DNA from: Pseudo-nitzschia pungens
Lineage: Eukaryota > Bacillariophyta > Bacillariophyceae > Bacillariales > Bacillariaceae
Length of the DNA stretch: 64,000 nt
Direction of reading: 5' to 3'
NCBI GenBank assembly: GCA_037355855.1
Contig: CM074760.1
Location: forward strand, 550,501 to 614,500
Positions 32,831 to 42,713 of this stretch are shown in pieces; position 1 is the stretch's first letter; every line of letters begins with the position of its first letter. The notes beneath the pieces were generated by a model. It saw only the letters and a list, made by a program, of their open reading frames with translations, did no database searches and was not told the origin of the DNA. A program made the translations under genes and the position numbers.

Positions 32831-35800
32831 ATGTTCTATTCGCAGGTGATCCTCGCCAAGAAGGGCCCCCTCGCCAAGGTGTGGCTCGCCGCCCACTGGG
32901 GGGACAAGAAGCTGGCCCGTCCCCAGATTTTCGCCACGGACATTTCCCAGTCCTGCACCGACATTATGAATCCGTCGGTCCCGCTGGCGCTCCGCCTGAG
33001 CGGCCACCTGCTGCTGGGCGTCGTCCGCATCTACAGCCGCAAGGTCCGGTACGTATTGAACGATTGCACCGAGGCCATGCTCAAGCTGCAGACGGCCTTC
33101 CAGCACGGATCCCACGGGACCGGAGCGCTCGGGGGGAAGCAAGGAAAGGGCCAGGGACAGGTCGACGCCCACGGGAATCCGGTGGCGGACCGGGAGCTGC
33201 TGTCCTTTTCGGACGCCCCGGCGCACCAGCTGGTGACGAATTTCGGGGAATACGATCAGGTCCACGTCGTCGAGGGATTCTGTCTGCCGCTCCCGGAGGA
33301 CAACGAGTGGATCCTGGCGGAGGAGGGGGCGCTGGGAATGGATGCCGGACCGGAACTCGGAATGGGAAGCGGTAGTGGCAGTGGAAGCGGAAGCGGAAGC
33401 ATGGACGGATCTTCTTCGCAGCAGCGATCGCAGCAACCGCGCGAGCTGTTGCTGGCGGCCCATCTGCCCCACGAGGCGGCGTCTCAACTCGCCACCGCCG
33501 CCGCAAGCAATGCGCTGTCGCAAAGGGGATCTCCGGGGGATCTCGAGGAGGAGGAAGAAGAAGCCTGGGCGCCCTTTGATCCCGACGAAGAAGAAGAAGA
33601 CGACGACGACGACGAAGAGGGCAACAACAACAACAACAACAACAACAACAACCCAAACAATGACAGTCGTGTTTCGGACATTGAGGTGGTGCGGGCCGCC
33701 AACGATTCTCTCTTGAGCGACGATCAGGTGAGTGATTTTGCGAAGGAAGGAAGGAAGGAAGGAAGGAATCGATGAATGAATGACTGGATGGATGGATGGA
33801 TAAATGGATTATTGAATCACGGAATGAAAGATTCAATACGGTAGATGCGGTTTGTAATTTGTGCTTTTGTGGCAATGCTGTAATGCTGCAATGCGTTCTT
33901 CTCGTGATGTTCTTGTTTCTCTTCTTGTTTCTGTTTGTGTCTCTGATTTTGTTCGAGTCACTCACACGGTTTGGTCTGGTCCGATTCATTCATTCATTCA
34001 TTCATTGGTTGATTCATTCCTTTATTCATTCATTCTACGGCATGCTACGCCACTCAATTCACGAATCGAATCGAATCGAATTGAATGGCTCGATCCGCAG
34101 ACCCGACGCGCCTCCTCGCTGCTGGACAAGAGCACCCTCACGGCCGACGGCTCCGCAGCGGATCCCACAGCAACAGAAAAAGCAGCAGCCAGCGGCAACG
34201 ATCCCGACCGGGACGACTACGATTTCAACGTTCCCTTTGGAGACGACGACGAAGAAGACGAGGAAGACGCCGGCAACAACAACGGCAACGGCAAGAACGG
34301 GGGCCCTTCTACCCCCGGTGGCGACGCTCCGCTCGATGATTCCGCACTCCAGCTCGTCGGCGAAAGCGGGACGCCCCTCTCGCAAGGCCGATGCGGCGTC
34401 TCTGGGACTCGGCCTCGGGCCGGACGACGAGGAACAATCCCGGCAAGCAACAATCCCAGCAATCCCAACAGCAACATCCACCCACCAAGCGCAAACCCCG
34501 CCGCAAGCGCCGCCGCAAGGTCGTCATCGACAACCACGAAACGGAGCTCACCAACGACCACATCCGGGGCATGCTCCGGGACACGGAAGACATTGTTCAG
34601 CCCATGGTGCACCCGGCCTCGGTCTGGGACGAGGAAGGCACCGGAAGGGACTACGTTGCGCTGGTGCTGGAACGGCGGGCCCTCGAGCGACGGGAATCGA
34701 GCGGGGGGCACCGCCCCAAGCGCCGCAAAAAGACGGTCGGCTTTTGCGAGGGTGCGAGCGGAGAGGCGGCGGTGGCGGCGAACGCGTTCCCTCGCTGACC
34801 CGTCCCTTTCTGGCCGACGACGCCGATCGCGGGGGACCCGGGCTCGAGCTCCACCCCGTTCTGCAGGGACTGTGGAGGGACAATTACTGGAAGGCCCTGG
34901 GCAAGCCCTGTCCCTACAAGCGGGTGGTGAGCGACAAGGACAACGACAACGAAAACGAAAACGAAAAGGACAAGGAAAACGAAAAAGACAGGGTCGCCGT
35001 CGAAGAATTGGAAACCGTCCGCAAGGGAACAACCGCCGCTGACGACGAGAGCACCCTGGCGTCGCAGCGCCTCGACGATATCGACGACGACGACGAGCGA
35101 TCCCTGCTGTCCGGAGAGGCGACCGCCCCAAAACGGGCTTCCGGGGATCGCGGTGACGACGATGACGTCGACGTCGATGCCGTGGACTTTCCGGCCGCCG
35201 TGGACGACGAGGAAGAGGACGCGGACGCGGACGCTCCCGTGCCCGATTTCGGAGACGACGACTACGGGGCCAACGCCGACAAGGAAGGAGACGCCGTTGA
35301 GGAGGATCCCCTCGATCTCGGAATGGTCAACGACATGGTTTTCGATTCGGACCAGGAACGCGGGGAAGACGACGACGATAACGACGACAACGAGGATCGC
35401 CAGGCCATTGGGGACGCGGCGTCGTCCTCGACCAAGTGGCACAAGCACACGGTCCGGGTCTTTTCGCACCTCAAAAAGTGCCTCCGAGATCCCAATGGCA
35501 ATGGCAACAACAACAACAACAACAATCCAGAAGACGACGACGACGACGAGCAACACGCGGAACGCGACAATCTCCCCGAGGTGGTCCGCTTCAAGGAGCT
35601 CACCAGGAACGTCGTCTCGCGCCGCAACGCGGCGTCCGTCTTTTTCGAGCTGCTCCAGCTCAAGACGTGGGATTTCATCGAGCTCGAACAGGAGCGGGCC
35701 TACGCGGGACATTTCGATCTCGGCCGGGCTCCGCTTTGGGGAGGAGGCGCCGGCGAATCGATGAAGCCATCGATCGATTCGTGGAGGAATGGATGGAGGG

Positions 35801-35844
35801 AGGGAGGAATGGATGGATGGATGGATTCGGCAACGAATGGATGA
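32831..35844 (+). CDS. RAD21: Cohesin kleisin subunit Rad21/Scc1, intron plus frameshifts
   Basis: Rad21 closes the cohesin ring on Smc1 and Smc3. Exon 1 is 32831-33727 and begins MFYSQVILAKKGPLAKVWLA, then ALRLSGHLLLGVVRIYSRKV, the canonical kleisin N-terminal domain that grips Smc3. A 373-bp intron (GTGAGT ... TCCGCAG) leads to exon 2 at 34101 in phase 0 (TRRASSLLDKSTLTADGS). Exon 2 then changes frame at least twice: near 34380-34400, and near 34785-34795, where one missing C in TTCCCTCG would join ...AANAFP to SLTRPFLADDAD. Segment 2 holds the basic KRKPRRKRRRKVVIDN and ETELTND motifs; segment 3 holds acidic tracts and the C-terminal winged helix (FKELTRNVVSRRNAASVFF, LLQLKTWDFIELEQERAYAG). 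All three domains are conserved, so the shifts look like assembly indels, though an allele or pseudogene is possible. Confidence 0.88.
33728..34100 (+). repeat. Rad21 intron filled with GGAA, GGAT, ATTC and CGAAT microsatellites
   Basis: GGAA units near 33750-33768, GGAT near 33785-33800, ATTC runs near 33985-34035, and CGAAT units at about 34062-34085, directly before the acceptor. Confidence 0.8.
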
Positions 35845-37768
35845 ATGAACGAACCAACCAACCAACCAACCAACAAACCAACCAACCACGCAAGCAACCA
35901 CGCAACGAACGAAATTCCCGGGAATCTTTCAAAAACGCGCCGGAACGATGGGGACGGGCAGCCACAGGAAACGGGAGGAAACGACGGTCCACTCCCGAAT
36001 CTTCGTCGATCATTCGGATCCGGCAAGAGCCTTTGCGCGAATTCCTGGTTCATTGGTATTATTTCTCGCGCGGTGGACTGCAATCCATTCCTTCCTTTTT
36101 TGTCCTTTTGTGTCGTGTCGTGTCATGTCGTGTCGTGTCGTGTTGCACTACTAGCTTGCTCCGGTTTGCAGAACGGTGGAATGCACGGAAGTGATCTGGG
36201 CGCGGTTTGCAATGCGCTGCACCCAATAAAAACATGAGTACTAACGGGGACAACAACAACAACAACTACTACTTGTACTCCAAGAGTACTACTTCTTTGC
36301 GCACGGAGTTTGCGATTGCTTCTTTTCCGGAGGCAATCAACGGTAGCCTTTGGCAACCAACCCCAACCCAACGCAAGCACGCACGCACGAACCAGAAAAA
36401 CTGTAACGATCGTAATGATATCATGGCATGGCATTGCCGTTCCGCAAACACATTCGAATTAGTATTATTTTTTCTTCTCGTTTACTATCACGGCGTTCGC
36501 GCCATGCTATGGTTCCCGGCGTGTTCCTCGGACGCGGTCCGTGGTCAACGACCGATTGCTGTGTCGCTCTTCGTTTCAAAAAAAATCATCTCTCGGCACA
36601 AGCTGTCGGTGGAGTTCTACCGTACTGATTGGTTTCACAGAAATCATGGAATCATGCGCGAGTGTGGTACGTACGCCTAACGCACCGCACAAGCACTTGC
36701 ATAAGGGGAGCAGCGAATAAGTTACCGTACCGTAGCTAATTACCGTCCGAAGATGTTTTGCAGCATTCACATTACGTAAGATTATTACCAGTACAAAAAT
36801 GATTCCTTGGGCATACCGTACCTCGTAACTACGAACATTCGTTGTGCGATGCTTTGTGAGATACGGTATCTTAATAACGGTTACGGTGACCTTAACAAAC
36901 GACAACCTGAAATTTCAGCACCAATTGTGTCGTTTTTATCAATACCGATGTTTTTTGGTATGAATAGGTCAATATCTGAGAGGAATGAATACGATTGGTT
37001 GAGTTGTTTATGAACTTCTTGTTTCGCGCACAGGACATCTTTTGTATCGGATCTCTACTGCTATTCAAAAAACAACGAATCGTCATTACTACCGTACGTC
37101 GTAACCCAATAAGCAATCGCGAAGTGACGAAATGTTCTGAATGGCTTGTTTCACTACGGTATGCAGGTTTGTGTCGTCAAAATCTTCCTTGTCATTTTTT
37201 GGGCAGCTGCTATACCTGCCAACCGGAGACACTTTCCGTGCCAATCTCGTATAATATCATGACACATTTTCACAAATCAATCATTTCTCATTGAGTTTTC
37301 TCTTCGAGCTTTCTGTTTGAAACTCCGCTGGCGAAAACGAACTCGGTAATAGCGCATGATTGCTTTGGTTTTGTCCTCGTGCCATCCCAATCGTTGTGCA
37401 GTATTGATAAGAATGGTTTTGAAACACTTATGGAATGTTCGCGTGAGATTGAAGGCGAAGATGGCAGATGGCTCAAGTCGAAGGACAGAGGATGGGAACC
37501 AGAAGCCTAAGGTGACAACAAATATCGCTGACGATGGCTAAAGTCGAAAGACAGATGAGAACCAGAAGCCGGAGGTAAAGACAAGTATCACAGAGGAAGA
37601 TTGAGGAAGATAATATATGTTCAGTTTGTGCTACACCGTGTAGTTGGAGCGGTCAGAATCAATGAGTATTGAATTTCATGTCACTATTCATACAGAGTAT
37701 CTTGTCATAAATTTATTTCGGATCACTCTCCAAAGCAAGTCAAACATCGTTGCCAAACTCCAATCAAA
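35845..37768. other. Intergenic, 1.9 kb
   Basis: No supported gene. ACCA/CAAC tetramers lie near 35855-35890 and a GTGTC pentamer run near 36111-36145. A 148-codon frame from an ATG at 36234 has no motif and was not accepted. Dispersed-motif relatives occur near 36720-36745 and 36775-36800. Confidence 0.5.
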
Positions 37769-38680
37769 ATGAAGATTCAGGCTATCCTTCTTTTCTTCCC
37801 TTACGCCATCGATGCGTTCACCGGTCCATCTTCGGCATGCCACAGGCGTCCCATCGGACTAGCCGAGAAGAATCGCATCTCTCACTCGCCTTCCATCCCT
37901 GGTAAGTACAGTCCCTTCCGTTCTATCTTTCATTCTACCTGCTCGTTGCCACGAATTGTTCGTGTTCCAGAGAAAGAATGCGAGAAAGAAAGAAAGAAAG
38001 CGCTCACCAACAACATTGAACCATTGCTTGTCACTTGTAAATTTCAAGCTACGGCAAGGGGGCAACCTCTTTTTGTCAGCGTTGCCGACCTTTCTGCCGA
38101 TAGTCCCGAACCCGATTTGACCCCGGAAGAGGAACTCGAGCTCGTCAAGAGGATGATGGGCGACATGGAAGATATCAAAGATCCTGATCTGGTTCTGAAG
38201 GAGGTCGAAGTGATGCAGAAGCGTCCCCAATACCTCCAAATAACAGACAGGACTGACGGTGTGGTTAGTATTCAAAGCAGAGGATGTGCCGTTGACGTTG
38301 CCATTGACTTTGTTGCTCTGTGTCTTACCTTATTCAATATCCCAGGTGGTGGCAAAGTGGCAAAAAAACTTTTGGATCAACTCGATCCATGGGATAGGTA
38401 CATGATTGAACAGCTCATGAAACAAGTCGCAAAGAACCCGAAGAGTATGCCAACAGTTGCATTCAAGGTCATGCAACTCATCATCTCTGAATTGTCGTGG
38501 AGGGCTATCAAGAATGCGTTTTCCGATTTTGGTTGGTGGGATGCTACCCAAATCGCTTTAACACTCATTGCGATTCCTGCAGCCGGTCCGGCGCTTGCAA
38601 TTATCAATTATGGGCTTAATATTATTGCTATTACAGCTCTAGTGAAGGCAATTCTCGCTTGTCCTGAACTTGTCGGTTAA
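37769..38680 (+). CDS. Plastid-targeted unknown with a hydrophobic C-terminal half
   Basis: 303 codons from the ATG at 37769. The start MKIQAILLFFPYAIDAFTGPS is a short signal peptide cleaved before F17 (DA-F, ASAF-like), followed by a basic serine-rich stretch, which suggests the plastid. A likely intron sits inside the open frame: donor GTAAGT at 37902 and acceptor TTTCAAG ending 38048 (147 bp) or TTCCAG ending 37970 (69 bp). Both are multiples of three without stops. The segment it removes (KKALTNN..., ECEKERKK) is unlike its surroundings. Then come an acidic helix (TPEEELELVKRMMGDMEDI) and a region with CAVDVAIDFVALCLTLFNIPG, MIEQLMKQVAKNPKSMP and a long apolar C-terminus (TQIALTLIAIPAAGPALAI, LNIIAITALVKAILA). 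That end could insert into or lie on a membrane. No family recognised. Confidence 0.65.
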   Translation: MKIQAILLFFPYAIDAFTGPSSACHRRPIGLAEKNRISHSPSIPGKYSPFRSIFHSTCSLPRIVRVPEKECEKERKKALTNNIEPLLVTCKFQATARGQPLFVSVADLSADSPEPDLTPEEELELVKRMMGDMEDIKDPDLVLKEVEVMQKRPQYLQITDRTDGVVSIQSRGCAVDVAIDFVALCLTLFNIPGGGKVAKKLLDQLDPWDRYMIEQLMKQVAKNPKSMPTVAFKVMQLIISELSWRAIKNAFSDFGWWDATQIALTLIAIPAAGPALAIINYGLNIIAITALVKAILACPELVG

Positions 38681-41600
38681 TCAATCAAGTCGGAGTCACT
38701 CGAATGATTCGCCAAGAGGTGAAATCCCTCTCGACCAAAGAGAAAGATGATTTGGGGCCTTTCATTTCGATCCGCGTTTAACATCGTATCAAATTTCAGA
38801 ACGTATTAGAAATAACAGTAATTTATGATTGTTTCCAAAGCCGACTATTGCACGAACCTAACTTTTCCATGGACACGAACCGGCAGTGGCATGCATGCAT
38901 CCCATTAGTAGATTGGGTCGCGGCACAAGCACGAAAACGTAGAATTCTGCAACAGAGACGATTCGAAGCGAAATGGGATTCGATCATTCGCTAAGAGCTG
39001 TTGGATTCGATGATTGATTCGATATGCCGAGTAATTGTCTTCTACCAAAGAGTGTGCTGTGTTCTTTTGGGGGGAATGAGTTGCAACCGTCTCCGTGTGC
39101 GTTTCCCTGTTTTCGATGGAGCTGCGTGCCCTGTAGTTCTGGCTGCTGTATAGGATTTCTTCCAAACTTGGTTCAATTAGTGCTGTGTACTCATTGACTG
39201 CCTTCCCAATGGATGCTGCCACGGATGGTCCTGTTGCTGCGATATGGGTGAACACTCTCTTTCTCTCTCGATGCGGAACACTTGGTTGGAGCGGGCGACG
39301 ATGCCGAGCGCTTGTGTGTTTCGATAGTGCTGCTTTTTCGATGTGTGAGGATGCTGCTGTTGGTGCTGCTGTTGATGCTGCTGTTGATGCTGCTGTTGAT
39401 GCTGCTGCAAACAGATCCCCGCTGCTGGATTTGTCGTTGCCGTTGCCGTTGCCGTTGCGCTTGCATAGCTGCTGCCATGGCTGCTATTCAAACGCGATGC
39501 GACCAAAGTAGAGAGCTTGGTCAACAGAAATCAAAACGCAGCATCTAGCGCGGATCCGTAGAGAACAGCATAGCGCAGCGTCGGCATCGTTGTTCGATGC
39601 GGAAGAATAACGTCGACCGGCATCGGAGAAGATAGTTGGGAGTGCAGAGTCGACAATAGTACAATCGATACAGCACCACAGCGTCCAACGGCAAATGGAA
39701 TCCAGGAGAGCCGTCGATCCTGTCGATTGATTGAGTGGATCGTTCGCAAAGATGGGTCGATGCTTTTGGATTGCTTGCTTGCAGACCCAAATCGAGTGGT
39801 CCTTCGCATGTCGCTTGGTCGTTCATTGCAACGCAACTAGCTTGGTGGTGGAATTCTTTGTTGCACCGGATTCGCGATTGCCGATTGGTTCCGAACAATT
39901 CCGATCCGAATGATTGGAAATCCAAAGCGAAATGCGGGGATGCAATGGTGTCACCCACCACTACTACGAGTGGCACCCGTTGAGTTCGTGCTCTGCCACG
40001 TTCGGGTGAGTGCATCGGGATGGACGGCAACCACGCGAACAAACAAGACATGCCTTTTGCTTATCTCTCGAGAACGGCAGGGACAGCGTGTGAAAGCGTA
40101 TGACTGCGTGTGACACCGATGGGCCAGGAGAACCCTACCGTACCGACTCGCGCCGTGCCGTGCCATTCGTTATCGGCACACCATTCTCGGACAATACTTT
40201 GTTCCAAGGTGATGACTGCGTGTGACACCGATGAGTCAGGAGAACCGTATCTTCCCGGCACGGACAATCAAATGTTCCGAGGTGATTGTTCCCGAGCATC
40301 CGAGATGATCCGAGATGAACAACAACTGTGGGCTCGATTTTCCAGAAAGCGCAAACAGTAATAGTCTACTATTTATTTCTTCGCAAGGTTATCTTGTTTT
40401 CGATTTCGGCACCGCAGATTCCTTACCATCCTTTTGTCCAATGTGCCCCGCAAGACATTTTTCAGTTCGAACGTGGGATTCGGTGAGTCCAATCGGTCGA
40501 CGATCTATTTTGCGGGAACTCCCCAAGTTCCATGGGTCTCGCGTTCTTAGCCTTCGTATCGTAATACGGTAACCTTACGGTAAGGCTTACTGATGGTGGT
40601 ACCGGTAAGGACTCACTCGTCCAGGTACCAGTTACTTAACCTTACTCGTGCTCACGAGAATCCGTCCCTGTACGGAGAGGTTAGCTTAATTACTTCCTAG
40701 TCCTACACAGTAACCTTTTAAGGTTCAGTATGTTCGACGTATTCCCCTCCACGTCACTCAGAGTCTTGGCCAGTGGTCTAGGGGGAAGGAGGATCCATAA
40801 TTTAGGTAATATCAATCCATGAGGTTCCGTCACGCATTCGAAACAGTTACCGTAACCTTATTACTGTTCTACGTATTGACATTCTCTGTGAAGCGATTGG
40901 AAGATTAATCGTGGAACAGATGGATGATAGTCGAAACCATTCGGTGAATTGCGCCACATCATCTCGTATACATCGGATTGCTTTTCAGCTGACCAATTTT
41001 TTGGTGGTTCTTCCCTGGCATAAGAAGTTGGTTGAAGAACGCGAACGTCGCTGACATTCCTTCCTCTAATTTTACCTACCGCAAGGTTAATTTTTGTCTC
41101 AAAAATGACAAGAAATGATAGTCCGTGGAAGATACATTTCCGTTTCGGCATGAATGAAGGAGCCCAGGCACTATTCTTTGTTCTTTCCCTTCATTCCTTT
41201 GGGATGGTTTGTCTTTGTCTCACTTATGAGTTTGAAGCGCAATAAGTAGTACTTATGCCAACCAATCTTGCAAGACACACTTGCACGATAGACTGAATCT
41301 TTCTCCCAAAAAATGTCTCACTCTACTTAACTGTCCATTTCATTATACTTCGTATCTGTGTTTCCTTTGGATGACAGTTTCACTTCAAAATAATAATCAT
41401 ACAAAGGTTTCCTCTTATTATTATTTATGGCATGAAAAGTACACGCAACAAATTTTCTTGACCCGAAGATCATTATTGATTGCTCTCTGAGAGTCCATGG
41501 TATTTATCTGGTAAGTACGGTACCGTAGTGCTACGGATTTGACTGAATCAGATACGAGTGATAGATTTATGTTGCAGGACAAGACTGCAAAGAGAGAGAC

Positions 41601-41733
41601 ACTGTAGACCTTTGTCCCTTTCAACCAGTCATTCCTTGCTAACGCGGCATTGAACCAATGGACCAACCTGCGTCTCAACTATCGTCGTTGTCAACAAATA
41701 TCAAAAACAGTCACAAGAATCGAGTTCGGGACA
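38681..41733. other. Intergenic, 3 kb
   Basis: No supported gene. Holds a GCTGTTGATGCT dodecamer microsatellite near 39355-39415, a GCCGTT run near 39438-39460, a direct repeat of ~37 bp at 40101-40137 and 40213-40249, and dispersed-motif copies at 40561-40590 and 40848-40865. Confidence 0.5.
40101..40249 (+). repeat. Direct repeat pair, ~37 bp, 112 bp apart
   Basis: Copies at 40101-40137 and 40213-40249 share TGACTGCGTGTGACACCGAT and then a diverged CAGGAGAACC. It lies in non-coding sequence. Confidence 0.75.
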
Positions 41734-42358
41734 ATGGATACACCGAACGAACAATGGGAAGTGCTGTGGCTGACGATACCGGAAGGTGACCTAAACAATG
41801 GCACCCTGATGGGATTTGGAAAGTACCGAGAACGGACCTACCGCTATGTCGGGGTCAACGATCCGATCTACTGCTGGTGGGTGAGAGGCCAGGATAATCC
41901 GAGCCCGCAAATGACTGCATTCCGAAGATGGCTCGATAATAATTGGCAACGTCTCGAAGACATCCGGCAGAGGGAATACGAGCGAGACGCCGAAGAGGAT
42001 GCATTCGCGGCACAGCAAGAGATTCTGGACGGGTACTCCGACGAAGACGAAGTGGAGACCGACAAGGAAGAAAGCGATAATGATGATGATCATGATGATG
42101 ATCATGATGATGATCATGACTGATGATCATGACGACGACGAGAATGATGTCCATCGGATTGAGACCGGAGATGAAGATAAGGATGCGGATGCGGATGCGG
42201 ATGATGACTCGGGTTCCGATGACAGCAACACCAAGAGCAACACCAAGAGCGAGGACGTCGAAAGAGAAGAGACCGTTTCGAGGGGGATCAAACGAAAAGC
42301 GAACCTCGACATAACAGAAGTGTCGCCAACCAGAAATCGGACTGGAGAAAAGGACTAA
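41734..42358 (+). CDS. ExoX-C-like domain protein with an acidic tail, broken by a one-base insertion
   Basis: The ATG at 41734 opens MDTPNEQWEVLWLTIPEGDL and then NGTLMGFGKYRERTYRYVGV, NDPIYCWWVRGQ and FRRWLDNNWQR. The order G(F)GKYxxxTYxxV...DPxYxxWV...WL is that of the small domain found at the C-terminus of ExoX-like exonucleases and in many stand-alone or viral/protist proteins. The tail (from ~95) is acidic (DAEEDAFAAQQEIL; DEDEVETDKEESDND) and enters a 12-nt repeat (GATGATGATCAT). The fourth unit has 13 nt (extra C near 42120), which makes a TGA at 42121-42123 after 129 codons. In the next frame the acidic protein goes on (DDENDVHRIETGDEDKD) and ends with a basic patch (RGIKRKANLDITEV) at 42358, ~205 residues in all. 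No nuclease domain is present; it may bind nucleic acid or a protein partner. Confidence 0.6.
42076..42133. repeat. GATGATGATCAT 12-bp tandem repeat
   Basis: About four units; the last is 13 nt because of one inserted C, which breaks the host reading frame. Confidence 0.8.
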
Positions 42359-42713
42359 AGAGCAGAGGATCGACCAATGCGAAGTACTTGAGTAAACCGA
42401 AAATACCGAACAAGAATAGAAAGCAGTAAGAAAGTCCGCAATGGATTCTTATGTTCCGCCCCACAAACGCATTGGATCGCAAAAAGTGACTTCAAGCGAT
42501 GTTGTGCATGGGTTGAAGTAAAGAGTATAGGTTACAAAGTTTATGGTTGTCTGCACAATGTTTAAGGTCCTTCTTCATCATTTCTTACTTTTGGTAACAA
42601 TACTTCCCCTTCGTCTGCAAACACTTTTTCGATATGCGCTATGGTAGCCTGGTTTTACAGTCACAGTTACAGTTAAAGTTACATTAGCTGGTAGAAATTG
42701 TATAAGAAGCGAT
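42359..42713. other. Tail-to-tail spacer
   Basis: 355 bases between convergent genes. Contains a small repeat (ACAGTTACAGTTAAAGTTACA) near 42660-42685. Nothing else recognised. Confidence 0.5.

Noticed and set aside
36234..36680. 148-codon open frame with an ATG
   Set aside because: Begins in an AAC repeat, then reads like random sequence; no signal, domain or splice partner seen.
39177..39524. Q/H-repeat open frame on the minus strand
   Set aside because: Caused by the GCTGTTGATGCT microsatellite; no ordered flanks.
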